DNA of 64,000 nt from DAOQAU01 sp964640325 (GCA_964640325.1 CAZXID010000002.1:90986-154985); one strand, 5' to 3'; numbered from the stretch's first letter, positions 1 to 7,372 are shown. Notes: a model not told the origin generated them from the sequence alone. Program-made: numbers and translations.

Positions 1-307
1 CATCTGCTTCAATAAATTTTATATTTTTAATATTTTTTGATTTAATTTTTGCAATTTCAAGCATTTTAACAGAAAAGTCAACCCCTGTGACCTCACCTTT
101 TAAAGCGATGTTTTTTGCAATGTAAATTGCAATATCGCCTGTCCCGCAACAGACATCCAAAACTTTAACATCAGATTTTAGGGGGATATTTTTTATTGCT
201 TTAATTTTTATACAGGAATTTAGCCCCAAAGTCATAATTTCGTTTAATTTATCATACTTTGCAGAAATTTTATCAAACATTTCTTTTATATTTACGCCGT
301 TTTTCAT
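1..307 (-). CDS. ubiE: UbiE/MenG methyltransferase, N-terminal part (runs off left edge)
   Basis: The complement strand reads about 102 codons from an ATG at 307 to the window edge. The translation has the family's opening (MKNGVNIKEMFDKISAKYD, LNEIMTLGLN) and SAM-binding motif I as VLDVCCGTGDIA, then GVDFSVKMLEIA. This is the start of a demethylmenaquinone/2-polyprenyl-benzoquinol C-methyltransferase, a cytosolic SAM-dependent enzyme that C-methylates the quinone ring late in quinone synthesis. The C-terminal half lies outside the window. It is divergent from rpsL, with 335 bases between them. The Shine-Dalgarno (AGGCGG) is modest. The family call is firm; which quinone is methylated cannot be told from here. 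Confidence 0.85.
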   Translation of the reverse strand, partial: MKNGVNIKEMFDKISAKYDKLNEIMTLGLNSCIKIKAIKNIPLKSDVKVLDVCCGTGDIAIYIAKNIALKGEVTGVDFSVKMLEIAKIKSKNIKNIKFIEAD

Positions 308-429
308 TAACACCGCCTGAAAAATATTATTACATAAATGTTAAAATACTTAAAGTTTAGGAGGATGCGGGAAAATTCGAAAAATGACAATTTTTCGCAA
401 TTTTTCAAATTCGACCTCAGAAGTGCTAA

Positions 430-523
430 ATCCTTGCCGGCTGCGGGATAGCCGGCGGCAAGGATGAAAGCCGGACAAAAGAAATTGAGAAAAATTTTTT
501 AATTTTTTCTCAATTTCTTTTGT
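430..523. repeat. Pair of adjacent inverted repeats upstream of rpsL
   Basis: Arms at 430-439 and 456-465 pair perfectly, and the next hairpin has arms of about 20 bases (475-495 and 503-522, ACAAAAGAAATTGAG against CTCAATTTCTTTTGT). The second looks like a terminator, but no + strand gene lies upstream. It may be a REP-type element or insulate rpsL. Confidence 0.7.
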
Positions 524-542
524 TTTAACAAAGCTTTCATGG

Positions 543-572
543 TTGACAAAGGCTTTTGGTTGTTGTTAGATA
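543..572 (+). promoter_or_regulatory. Probable rpsL-rpsG promoter
   Basis: A perfect -35 TTGACA (543-548) is followed after 18 bases by a weak -10, TAGATA (567-572). The leader to the rpsL ATG is about 65 bases and ends in the ribosome site AAAGGAG. The -10 assignment is uncertain. Confidence 0.45.
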
Positions 573-642
573 GGAATACAACTCTAGCCGAGGGTGGCAT
601 TTTGCTATGACCCTTTGTTAGAAAACAAAAAGGAGAAAATTA

Positions 643-1026
643 ATGCCAACTATTAATCAACTTGTGCGTAAAGAACGTAAAAATTTGACAGACAAAACAA
701 AGTCCCCTGCTTTGATGGAATGCCCACAAAGAAGAGGCGTTTGCACAAGAGTCTATACAACAACACCTAAAAAACCTAACTCAGCTTTGAGAAAAGTTGC
801 AAGGGTAAGACTTACTAACGGGTTTGAAGTAACTTCTTATATCCCGGGAATCGGACACAACCTTCAGGAGCACTCCGTTGTTCTTATCAGAGGTGGAAGG
901 GTTAAAGACCTTCCCGGTGTAAGATACCACATCGTAAGAGGAACTTTGGACACAGCAGGTGTTGCAAACAGATCTCAAGCACGTTCTAAATACGGAACAA
1001 AAAGAGAAAAAGCTAAAAAAGGTTAA
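643..1026 (+). CDS. rpsL: 30S ribosomal protein S12
   Basis: A 127-residue protein of the normal length for bacterial S12, a decoding-centre protein of the small subunit. The opening MPTINQLVRKERK and the conserved loops TTTPKKPNSALRK and RGGRVKDLPGVRYH are intact, with lysines at the positions where streptomycin resistance changes usually fall, so the sensitive-type residues are kept. A strong AAAGGAG lies 8 bases before the ATG. It is followed by rpsG after 168 bases, an unusually wide gap for the str operon; the gap holds two repeat hairpins. fusA and tuf do not follow, so the str operon is split in this genome. Confidence 0.98.
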   Translation: MPTINQLVRKERKNLTDKTKSPALMECPQRRGVCTRVYTTTPKKPNSALRKVARVRLTNGFEVTSYIPGIGHNLQEHSVVLIRGGRVKDLPGVRYHIVRGTLDTAGVANRSQARSKYGTKREKAKKG

Positions 1027-1064
1027 TAGTAAATAGTAAATGGAAAAATCCATTCACTATTTAC
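1026..1064. repeat. Heptamer repeat forming a hairpin (rpsL-rpsG gap)
   Basis: AGTAAAT units followed by their complement (TCCATTcACTATTTA) fold into a stem just after the rpsL stop. Same family as the heptamer tracts found throughout the window. Confidence 0.75.
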
Positions 1065-1087
1065 CTGTTTACTTTATTAGAATGTAG

Positions 1088-1107
1088 GTTGGGTCAGAAG
1101 ACCCAAC
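1088..1107. repeat. GTTGGGT palindrome
   Basis: GTTGGGT-cagaag-ACCCAAC. Near copies with GTTGGG/CCCAAC arms lie inside acsD (about 35976-35993) and inside prepilin C (about 49450-49468). Confidence 0.75.
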
Positions 1108-1194
1108 AAAATTAAGTCCCGAGCAGATTGTTCGGTATGACATAAAAAGTAATACTCAAGAATAGAAAGGGCGAAACTGCGAAGGTTTCGTGTA

Positions 1195-1674
1195 ATGGTA
1201 AAAATGTCAAGACGTTCAAAACCAACAAAAAGAATTCCACCCGCTGATCCGATTTATAACAGCGTGGATGTTTCAAAATTTATTAACAGAGTAATGCGCA
1301 GAGGTAAAAAATCTCTGGCTGAAAAGATTTTCTACTCTACTTTAGAAAACATCAAAGAAAAAACCAACGAAAAACCGATGGAAATTTTCCAAAAAGCAGT
1401 TACAAATGCAACCCCGCTTTTGGAAGTTAAAGCAAGAAGAATCGGCGGCTCTACCTATCAAGTTCCGCTGGAAGTTAAGCCCGACAGAGGCATGGCTTTA
1501 GCGTTTTCTTGGATTATAGCTGCTGCCAAAAGCAGAAACGGCAAATCATTTATTGATAAACTTACAAATGAATTAATGGATGCGGCAAACGGCTCAGGTG
1601 CAGCTTGCAAAAAACGTGAAGATACCCACAAAATGGCTGAAGCAAACAAAGCTTTCGCTCATTATAGATACTAA
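1195..1674 (+). CDS. rpsG: 30S ribosomal protein S7
   Basis: A 159-residue S7, which nucleates assembly of the 30S head and contacts E-site tRNA. The family opening (MSRRSKPTKR), the HxR-type tail ending AFAHYRY and the core VTNATPLLEVKARRIGGSTYQVPLEV are all present. Two starts are possible: ATG 1195 (MVKMSRR) has GAAGG at proper spacing, while ATG 1204 would give the more typical S7 length of 156. I chose 1195 because of the ribosome site. A stem-loop with a T-run follows the stop. Confidence 0.97.
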   Translation: MVKMSRRSKPTKRIPPADPIYNSVDVSKFINRVMRRGKKSLAEKIFYSTLENIKEKTNEKPMEIFQKAVTNATPLLEVKARRIGGSTYQVPLEVKPDRGMALAFSWIIAAAKSRNGKSFIDKLTNELMDAANGSGAACKKREDTHKMAEANKAFAHYRY

Positions 1675-1695
1675 TTAGCAAATTAAATAATTTTC

Positions 1696-1735
1696 AAAAA
1701 GCTTGGTTATGATATTCAAACCCAAGCCTTTTTGA
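1696..1735 (+). terminator. Terminator after rpsG
   Basis: AAAAAGCTTGG (1696-1706) pairs with CCAAGCCTTTTT (1722-1733) with one bulged C. It ends in a T-run 22 bases after the rpsG stop, consistent with intrinsic termination of rpsL-rpsG. Confidence 0.75.
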
Positions 1736-1740
1736 TATAA

Positions 1741-2174
1741 ATTACATAATGTTTATTATTGTTACTATTTGAATATATTTTTTATAAAAGTTTGTTTTTA
1801 TCTTATTTTTTTATTTAGGCGCTTTTTGGTGGCAAAAAGCGCCGCAAAAAGCCACCCCCTGCTACTCGTTTTTAAGATAGATTACGACTCATTACATTGA
1901 AAATCCTCAACTCGCTAACGCTCAAACAATCGGATTTTCAGGCATTACATTTCGTCTAATCTATCTAAAAAACTCGCTAAAGGGGGGAGATAAAAAAATT
2001 TTTGCAAAGCAAAAATTAAATAATAGCAGTGGCAAAGCCGCTGCAGTGCCCCGCAGGGAAAAGAGTGATTTCTTTCTTTTGGTTCGTTTTCTTTCTTTTC
2101 GTCGATATAAAAGAAAGAAAATGAACATAACAAAAATGAACTATATTTAAAAGACAATAATAAACATTATGTAA
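1741..2174. mobile_element. MITE-like element of 434 bp with 22-bp perfect terminal inverted repeats
   Basis: The ends 1741-1762 (beginning ATTACATAATGTTTATTATT) and 2153-2174 are perfect inverted copies over 22 bases, and the similarity runs a few bases further with a one-base gap. Inside are more inverted repeats: GGCGCTTTTTG/CAAAAAGCGCC at about 1818-1843, an AGATAGATTA pair near 1875/1965, and a stem of about 18 bp near 2082-2126 (CTTTCTTTT against AAAAGAAAG). No internal reading frame looks real. The element has no transposase, so it would be non-autonomous. A clear target duplication is not obvious. It accounts for the large gap between rpsG and bioY. Confidence 0.65.
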
Positions 2175-2199
2175 TTTTATAAAAAAATAATTTAAAACC

Positions 2200-2880
2200 T
2201 TAAGACATCGCAAACCAAAGCCATTTTTTTAAATACTTGGCAACAATCATTGCAAAAAAGCCGAAAACTATATCATAAATTATCTTAACTCCGCTTTGAG
2301 CGCTAATCCAACCTAAAATCAAGGCTGATGTTTCTCTTTGGATTGTCGCCACAAAAAGCATATAAAAAATTCCCATCAAATGTATCGTACAAACCCCGAC
2401 CAGGGTCGCTTGGAGCATGTTTATATATGTCAGTCCGCTTCTTGTAATTGAACCTGCAAAAAACACCGCGGGAATATATGCAAGAATGTAACCGAATCCG
2501 TATTCTAAAACATATCTAAGCCCACCTCCTATTGCAAAAACCGGCGCCATAAAAAGACCTGTTATAATATATAAAAGCACCGATGCTATTCCAAATCTTC
2601 TTCCCAAAAATGCCGCTATAAACATTATCATCGGAACTTGCGGAATATACCTGTAATGTTTTATAAAATGTGAATAAACCGCAGGGTCTTTAAAATTTTT
2701 CCCAAAATATGCAAACCAGTCAAAGGGTAAAACATAATGGTTAAAATCAAATTGGGTAAAAGTTGCAATCACAATAAAAAACATACAAATCACGGTTAAA
2801 ATTATCGTTGTGATGTTTAATTTTAACGACTGATTCATGTATTGAATTTTTTCAAGTTGCTTGCCTAATCTTTTTGTCAT
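2200..2880 (-). CDS. bioY: BioY-family biotin transporter S component
   Basis: A 226-residue integral membrane protein with about six hydrophobic helices. The stretch around residues 80-140 (IPQVPMIMFIAAFLGRRFG, TGLFMAPVFAIGGG, GFGYILAYIPAVFFAGS) matches BioY, the biotin-binding S component of ECF-type uptake systems. No energy-coupling genes (ecfA/ecfT) are next to it, so it would use a shared module elsewhere or act alone. The N-terminus carries a short cytoplasmic extension. GAGGG sits close before the ATG. rimI lies upstream on the same strand, 45 bases away. No BirA operator could be recognised by eye. Confidence 0.82.
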   Translation of the reverse strand: MTKRLGKQLEKIQYMNQSLKLNITTIILTVICMFFIVIATFTQFDFNHYVLPFDWFAYFGKNFKDPAVYSHFIKHYRYIPQVPMIMFIAAFLGRRFGIASVLLYIITGLFMAPVFAIGGGLRYVLEYGFGYILAYIPAVFFAGSITRSGLTYINMLQATLVGVCTIHLMGIFYMLFVATIQRETSALILGWISAQSGVKIIYDIVFGFFAMIVAKYLKKWLWFAMS

Positions 2881-2925
2881 TTTCCCTCGAGTGAGTATTT
2901 AAATAAAGGAATAATAAAAATTATT

Positions 2926-3456
2926 TCATTCAACAGTTATAAATTCTGTTAAATTCTTAGCGTTTTGCTCATATTTTAATTTAAATTTATCCCAAAATAT
3001 ATTTTCTGTCCACATTATTAAGGCATCTTCATTGTTGTTTTGGTAATATCCTTTTCGCTCGCCTAAAGACTTAAATCCGTATTTTTCATACAATTTTATT
3101 GCAGGAATATTGCTCACCCTGACTTCAAGTGTTACATATTTTATCTCATTTTTATAAAAATCTTCGATTGCTCTTATCAAAAGGGCTTCGCCGATTTTTT
3201 TACGTCTTAATTCGGATTTTACTGCAATAGTTGTAATATGCGCCTCGTCCAAAATCCGCCAAGTCCCAGCATAGCCCAATAAATTCCCCGTTAAATCAAA
3301 AGCACTGTAATAATGAGCAAGTTCATTAGACAATTCTCCGTAAAAAGAATCCTTTGACCAGTGATGCTCTCCGTAGGCTTGTTCTTCAATTTTCATAACT
3401 TCTTCAACATCGCTTTTTTGCATAGGAAGAATTTTTATTTTTAACTGTTCTTGCAT
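2926..3456 (-). CDS. rimI: GNAT acetyltransferase, RimI type
   Basis: A 176-residue GNAT-fold protein. It shows the RimI pattern: an acidic opening (VEEVMKIEEQAYGEHHWS), the acetyl-CoA loop VKSELRRKKIGEALL (Q/RxxGxG/A type), and LEVRVSNIPAIKLYEKYGF followed by GERKGYYQNNNEDALIM. RimI acetylates the N-terminal alanine of ribosomal protein S18, and many bacterial homologues have broader N-terminal acetylase activity. The last 20 residues extend past the usual end. No clear Shine-Dalgarno precedes the ATG at 3456. It is divergent from the trpD-like gene, with 67 bases between, part of which is a heptamer repeat. Confidence 0.85.
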   Translation of the reverse strand: MQEQLKIKILPMQKSDVEEVMKIEEQAYGEHHWSKDSFYGELSNELAHYYSAFDLTGNLLGYAGTWRILDEAHITTIAVKSELRRKKIGEALLIRAIEDFYKNEIKYVTLEVRVSNIPAIKLYEKYGFKSLGERKGYYQNNNEDALIMWTENIFWDKFKLKYEQNAKNLTEFITVE

Positions 3457-3501
3457 AAAATTATTTTAGCATGAAATGTTTTTATGGGATAATTGGAAGA
3501 G

Positions 3502-3529
3502 AGTAAATAGTAAATGGTGAATAGTGAAA
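3502..3529 (+). repeat. Heptamer repeat overlapping the trpD start
   Basis: AGTAAAT AGTAAAT GGTGAAT AGTGAAA: four degenerate 7-bp units. The last supplies the GTG start codon of the next gene. Confidence 0.75.
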
Positions 3530-4564
3530 CAATTAATTAAAAAAATAACGGCAAAAGAAGAACTGAGTTTTGAAGAAATAGAACGGATTGTGGTTAAAAT
3601 CGCCAATCAGGAAGTGTCTGACGCACAAATAGGAGCGTTTTTAGTTGCAATAACAGAAAAAGGGGTAAGCGAAGATGAGTTTTACGCATTTGCCTCTGCC
3701 ATGAGAAAATTTTCCAACAGAGTTATCTTGGATAAATTTATAGTTGACAGCTGCGGCACCGGTGCCGACTTTTCAAAATCAATAAATGTTTCAACTGCAA
3801 GTGCCATTGTCGCAAGCGCAAGCGGAGTGAATGTACTGAAACAGACAAATTCTTCTATCACAAGTGCTTGCGGAAGCAGCGATTTCTTAAAAGCACTTGA
3901 TATAAATATTGCAAGAATTCCACAGGATGCAAGGGCAGAATTTGAAAAAAATTCAATCGCTTTTGTCCATTCGCCTTACTTCAATGATTTTGCGCGGGTA
4001 AATAACCCGATAAGACAACAAGTCGGAATTAAAACGATTTTTAATTACCTCGGGCCGATGATAAATCCTGCCTTCCCGCAAGCCCAACTTTTAGGGGTTT
4101 CCTCACTTGAAATGTGTGAAAAAATGGTCTATGCACTTGACAAACTCGGTACGCAAAAAGCTCTTGTCGTAAACGGGCTTAACCCAAACATTGATGAAAT
4201 AAGCATCTGTTCAAAAACCGCCGTTTGGGAATTAAACGGGGGTGAAATTTTGTCTTACAAAATTTCGCCCGAAGATTTCGGCTTCAAAACAGTTGAACTC
4301 TCAGAAATCCAAGGCGGAGACGGTCAAGAAAACTCAAAAATAATTCAGGCAATATTTAAAGGCGAAATTAAAGGCGCAAAACGTGATATAATCTTGATGA
4401 ACGCCGGTGCTATGATTTATCTTGCGGGACTTGCAAAAGACATGTTTGAGGGGGCAAAAATAGCACAAAATGTAATTGAAAGCGGACTAGCGCAGGAAAA
4501 ATTGATGCAATTACAAGAAAGGATACCCCTCACCCATTTTTCTAATGCTCGTACCTCGCATTGA
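3524..4564 (+). CDS. trpD: Anthranilate phosphoribosyltransferase-like protein with altered substrate motifs
   Basis: A 346-residue protein of the TrpD/nucleoside phosphorylase class III fold: helical N-terminus, phosphoribosyl-diphosphate loop near residue 77 (DSCGTGADFSKSINVSTASA) and TIFNYLGPMINPAFPQAQLLGV. TrpD transfers phosphoribose to anthranilate in tryptophan synthesis. Two signatures differ from typical TrpD: GTGGD is GTGAD, and the anthranilate-contacting KHGNR is KQTNS; the usual HxGxDE region reads NGLNPNIDE, keeping the Mg-binding DE. The GTG start (MKQLIKKIT) lies in a heptamer repeat, and the last residues (PLTHFSNARTSH) come from another repeat at 4524-4600. No other trp gene is nearby; a radical SAM gene follows. 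It could be a divergent TrpD or a relative with another acceptor. Confidence 0.75.
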   Translation: MKQLIKKITAKEELSFEEIERIVVKIANQEVSDAQIGAFLVAITEKGVSEDEFYAFASAMRKFSNRVILDKFIVDSCGTGADFSKSINVSTASAIVASASGVNVLKQTNSSITSACGSSDFLKALDINIARIPQDARAEFEKNSIAFVHSPYFNDFARVNNPIRQQVGIKTIFNYLGPMINPAFPQAQLLGVSSLEMCEKMVYALDKLGTQKALVVNGLNPNIDEISICSKTAVWELNGGEILSYKISPEDFGFKTVELSEIQGGDGQENSKIIQAIFKGEIKGAKRDIILMNAGAMIYLAGLAKDMFEGAKIAQNVIESGLAQEKLMQLQERIPLTHFSNARTSH

Positions 4565-4600
4565 AAAATCTCCCTCTCCCGCAGGGGGCGAGGGCAAAAA
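4524..4600. repeat. Dispersed repeat (copy also at 53706-53778)
   Basis: Begins ACCCCTCACCC and ends CCCTCTCCCGCAGGGGGCGA. The copy at 53706-53778 is similar over its full length. Here it forms the last codons and stop of the trpD-like gene. Confidence 0.8.
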
Positions 4601-4618
4601 TAAACCAAAGGATATTAA

Positions 4619-5683
4619 ATGCTAGATTACTCAAAACTTTTTGATATTTCAAGGGATTTATACGCAATGCCTTCTTACAACAATAAATTAGGCAGAGCTT
4701 TTATTCCTTTGAGATATTTTTTTGAATTGACTTACCTGTGCAATTTAAATTGTCCTTACTGCTACGTCGGAAAAAATAGAAAAAAAGACGAGCTTACAAC
4801 ACAAGAATGGTTTGATGTAATTGAGCAGATTCCTTTTTATTCTTTCGTAACTTTAGTGGGCGGAGAGCCTTTGCTCAGGAAAGATTTTATTCCTATTTTA
4901 GAAAAAACCGCAAAAAAGACTTTGGGCAAACTGAATGTTGTTACAAACGGAATTTTAATCAATGATGAGATTATTGATGCTTTTATAAGAACAAAAATGA
5001 TGCTTTTGTCTGTTTCTTTAGACGGTTACGGGAAAACCCACGACAAAAACAGAGGGCAAGAAGGGATTTTTGACACAATTATAGGCAATTTAGAAAAACT
5101 TAATTCAAAGAAAAAAAACAAACCTATGGTTGATATAAAAACCATTGTGCTTGAAGACAATTTAGATGACCTGCCAAAGCTTTATAAACTTTGTGAAGAT
5201 ATGAACTTTGATTTTCTTTCAATTGCTTTTTTGAGAAACAATGACTTAAAACAAAATTCAATTTTAAGACAAAGTTTCGGGGAAGAATTTTACCTGCAGA
5301 AATATCCTATAAAGCCTTATTTTGATATGGAACATTTTAAAGAAGTTTATCGAGAAATTGAGGCTATGAAAGGCAAAACCCAAATCCGCTTTTCGCCAAA
5401 ATTTAGTGATAAAAACCCACTGGAAGATATTGAAAAATTTTTTAACTGCGGAGACAAACCTATACCAGAAATATATGAACCTTGCAAGTATCCGTGGTCT
5501 AATATGATGATAAACCCTCAGGGAGATGTTTACCCATGCCTTTCATTAAAGGTGGGAAATGCCAAAGAAAAAAGTTTGAAAGAGTGTTTTAACGAGCCAA
5601 AATATTGTTGTTTCAGGAAAAATTTAAAGGTTTCAAAAGTATTTGAAGCCTGCCAGATGTGCTGCGAGTTAAAGGTTAAATAA
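4619..5683 (+). CDS. Radical SAM/SPASM-type protein
   Basis: A 354-residue radical SAM enzyme. The 4Fe-4S cluster motif CNLNCPYC (CxxxCxxC) is near residue 41, followed by TLVGGEPLLRKDF, the GGE motif that binds SAM. A cysteine-rich C-terminus resembles a SPASM/twitch domain: CKYPWSNMMINPQGDVYPC, then paired cysteines in YCCFRKN and EACQMCCELK for an auxiliary cluster. Relatives modify peptides or build cofactors, but the substrate cannot be inferred. It is 54 bases downstream of the trpD-like gene on the same strand, with AAAGGA before the ATG, and may be co-transcribed with it. It is convergent with prepilin A, two bases apart. No precursor peptide gene was recognised nearby. Confidence 0.85.
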   Translation: MLDYSKLFDISRDLYAMPSYNNKLGRAFIPLRYFFELTYLCNLNCPYCYVGKNRKKDELTTQEWFDVIEQIPFYSFVTLVGGEPLLRKDFIPILEKTAKKTLGKLNVVTNGILINDEIIDAFIRTKMMLLSVSLDGYGKTHDKNRGQEGIFDTIIGNLEKLNSKKKNKPMVDIKTIVLEDNLDDLPKLYKLCEDMNFDFLSIAFLRNNDLKQNSILRQSFGEEFYLQKYPIKPYFDMEHFKEVYREIEAMKGKTQIRFSPKFSDKNPLEDIEKFFNCGDKPIPEIYEPCKYPWSNMMINPQGDVYPCLSLKVGNAKEKSLKECFNEPKYCCFRKNLKVSKVFEACQMCCELKVK

Positions 5684-5685
5684 AT

Positions 5686-6582
5686 TTAATAATCCATTTT
5701 CCAGTTGTCGTTTAATATTTTGCCGAAACAGCCAATTCCGTAAGCGCTTTCCAAGCAATAATTTAAAAAACGTTCATCTCTTACTTCTTGCGGATTGGAA
5801 CCTGCTCCTCCACATAAGAAGTTATTATGTTGATTAGGGATTCCCTTTTTGCATTCGGGGGTAACGTCTTCATCAATAGAGCCGTCATAATAATATGAAA
5901 AATTAAAAAGATCCCTACCTGCTACATTTGGTGGACTTAGACCATTTATATCCAATAAAAAATATCCGGGCCAATCCTCAGTGGAATATTGTTTAAGACA
6001 AATACTAGCCCCGCTTGCAATAATAACACTATAGGTGCAGAAGACTGAACTTTCAGAGCCGCCGTCAATAGATTTATATTTATCCGCAAAGCATGTTGAT
6101 GGGTTTTCTGTTCCGCAATCTTTTACAATTTTAAAATATTTTTTAAAAAAATCATTTCCTAATCTTTCGATAAACTCATTTTCATTAGATCCTTCATAAA
6201 AGGTCAAAGTGTTTGAAGCGGTTAATTTATTTATCCCTTCATCTGCCATCATAAGTTTTAATGCTTGGGAAATTTCGGTGTAAACCTTTTTTAACTCGGT
6301 CACATACTGCTGTTTTTGGTAGCTGGCAATCAAGTTTGGTATAGTCAAAGCCGCCACAACCCCTATAATGGTCAATGTTATCAAAACCTCTGCAAGGGTA
6401 AAGCCTTTTTTTCTGTCATCCTGAGCTTGTCTCAGGATCTTTCCATCATACTTATGCGGGTTAGATGCTGAACCTACTTCGCAAGCAAAAGCCGTAGCTT
6501 TAAGCTTCGACTTCGTCTCAGCAACACCATACGTCAGTTCAGCATGACGTAGTTTTGTAAATCCTCTAAATCTTTCTCTCAT
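5686..6582 (-). CDS. Prepilin-like protein A (type IV pilin/pseudopilin fold), with repeat-encoded leader
   Basis: A 298-residue protein with a type III prepilin motif at about residue 60: KKG, then FTLAEVLITLTIIGVVAAL, the methylated hydrophobic helix of type IV pilins and type II secretion pseudopilins. The prepilin peptidase would cut after the glycine. The leader is about 60 residues instead of the usual 6-25, because most of it (residues about 11-56) is encoded by a composite palindromic repeat (6417-6545). The mature part has several cysteines and ends KILNDNWKMDY, like prepilin B at 43150. Its function may be in pilus, secretion or DNA uptake. A simple repeat (ATT)5 lies upstream of its promoter. 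Family is sure, role is not. Confidence 0.85.
   Translation of the reverse strand: MRERFRGFTKLRHAELTYGVAETKSKLKATAFACEVGSASNPHKYDGKILRQAQDDRKKGFTLAEVLITLTIIGVVAALTIPNLIASYQKQQYVTELKKVYTEISQALKLMMADEGINKLTASNTLTFYEGSNENEFIERLGNDFFKKYFKIVKDCGTENPSTCFADKYKSIDGGSESSVFCTYSVIIASGASICLKQYSTEDWPGYFLLDINGLSPPNVAGRDLFNFSYYYDGSIDEDVTPECKKGIPNQHNNFLCGGAGSNPQEVRDERFLNYCLESAYGIGCFGKILNDNWKMDY
6417..6545. repeat. Composite palindromic (REP-like) repeat inside prepilin A
   Basis: Starts GTCATCCTGAG...CTCAGGATCT and ends GTTCAGCATGACGT, so the outer ends are inverted GTCAT/ATGAC. A closely similar composite, in the same reading frame of a related gene, is at 43172-43311. Confidence 0.8.
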
Positions 6583-6616
6583 AATTTTCCTTTAAGTTAA
6601 TGTTAATCCTAAATTA

Positions 6617-6670
6617 ATCATACAACTAAAATGAACATTGGGCAAAGTTTTTTACATTATTATTATTATT
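6617..6670 (-). promoter_or_regulatory. Predicted prepilin A promoter with upstream (ATT)5
   Basis: On the complement, -35 TTGCCC (6645-6640) and -10 TATGAT (6622-6617) are 17 bases apart. The trinucleotide tract (ATT)5 at 6656-6670 lies about 10 bases beyond the -35. The promoter elements are moderate matches. Confidence 0.4.
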
Positions 6671-6722
6671 GGATTGTGGCGCTTTACAAAAGTCCTATCC
6701 TCTTTTTATTTTTTGTCTTCAT

Positions 6723-6774
6723 GTCCGTAAAAATACCTACATAGCATGTACTACGTAGTTTTGCGGACTTTTTT
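6723..6774 (+). terminator. Terminator-like hairpin at the left border of the phage cluster
   Basis: GTCCG...CGGAC arms (6723-6768) with further A/T pairing and a run of six T. No + strand gene ends just before it, so it may insulate the cluster or be a regulatory hairpin. Confidence 0.55.
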
Positions 6775-6902
6775 AATTTTTAAAATGATTTATACTGAAA
6801 AAGTCAGACCGAAACGGTCTTATGTGGTTAAGGCTCACACCCTCGATGGTAAAGCTGTTTGCCACAAAAATAGGGGATAATAGCGTTCAAAGAGGACCGA
6901 CA

Positions 6903-7283
6903 ATGGGCTACATTCACTGTTGCGGAGCAAGGAGAAAGACCAAAAGCTATTCTATAATACCGGATAAAAATTACCTTTTGGCAGAAGCAGATTATCTGGA
7001 AAAATGCCCCCAATGCGGACACAGTGTTTTGCAGATAACCAGAATTAATTTTAACAATGAAGTTTCTTTTATAAGAAAGGTCAACGAAAAAGCAAAAAAA
7101 TTATTTCAAAATTTGCAAAATTCAATTCTGTACAACAAGGAACCCGAATATAAAAGAATAAAAGTATTTTCAAAATTTTATCTCCATTACAACGAATTTG
7201 GAGTCAAAAAAAAGTGTTATTCAAATTTAAGCTCGCTTAAGATAGGAATGTTTGAAAACAATCCCTACATAAACCAATCATAA
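6903..7283 (+). CDS. Small zinc-ribbon protein of the phage cluster
   Basis: About 126 residues from ATG 6903 (MGYIHCCGARRKTK), which has AAAGAGG at good spacing; an in-frame opening further upstream to 6822 has no ribosome site. Cysteine pairs HCCGARR near residue 5 and CPQCGHSVLQ near residue 38 suggest a zinc ribbon, followed by a basic region rich in K and Y. I do not recognise the family; such proteins could bind nucleic acid or act in regulation. It is set apart from the following operon by a strong terminator at 7343-7372, so it is its own transcription unit. Whether it belongs to the phage cluster rests on strand and position. Confidence 0.6.
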   Translation: MGYIHCCGARRKTKSYSIIPDKNYLLAEADYLEKCPQCGHSVLQITRINFNNEVSFIRKVNEKAKKLFQNLQNSILYNKEPEYKRIKVFSKFYLHYNEFGVKKKCYSNLSSLKIGMFENNPYINQS

Positions 7284-7342
7284 CCAGCACATATTCCATA
7301 CTATCCTAATCAAGACATAATTGTCTTTACTATCTTACTCTA

Positions 7343-7372
7343 TTTGAGGGGGAAACCCCTCAAATTTTTTTA
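7343..7372 (+). terminator. Strong intrinsic terminator
   Basis: TTTGAGGGG and CCCCTCAAA form a 9-bp stem with a 4-base loop, followed by eight T. It ends the zinc-ribbon transcript. Confidence 0.9.

Larger units (their letters stand above)
308..642. other. Divergent intergenic region ubiE / rpsL with two large hairpins
   Basis: No gene is visible in these 335 bases. They hold a GC-rich hairpin (430-465, arms ATCCTTGCCG and CGGCAAGGAT), a long A/T hairpin (about 475-522) and the presumed rpsL promoter and leader. Confidence 0.7.
6583..6902. other. Intergenic region between prepilin A and the phage-derived cluster
   Basis: Holds the prepilin A promoter, a + oriented terminator-like hairpin (6723-6774), a small palindrome AGACCG-aaa-CGGTCT (about 6804-6818) that could be an operator, and the leader of the zinc-ribbon gene. 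Confidence 0.6.
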
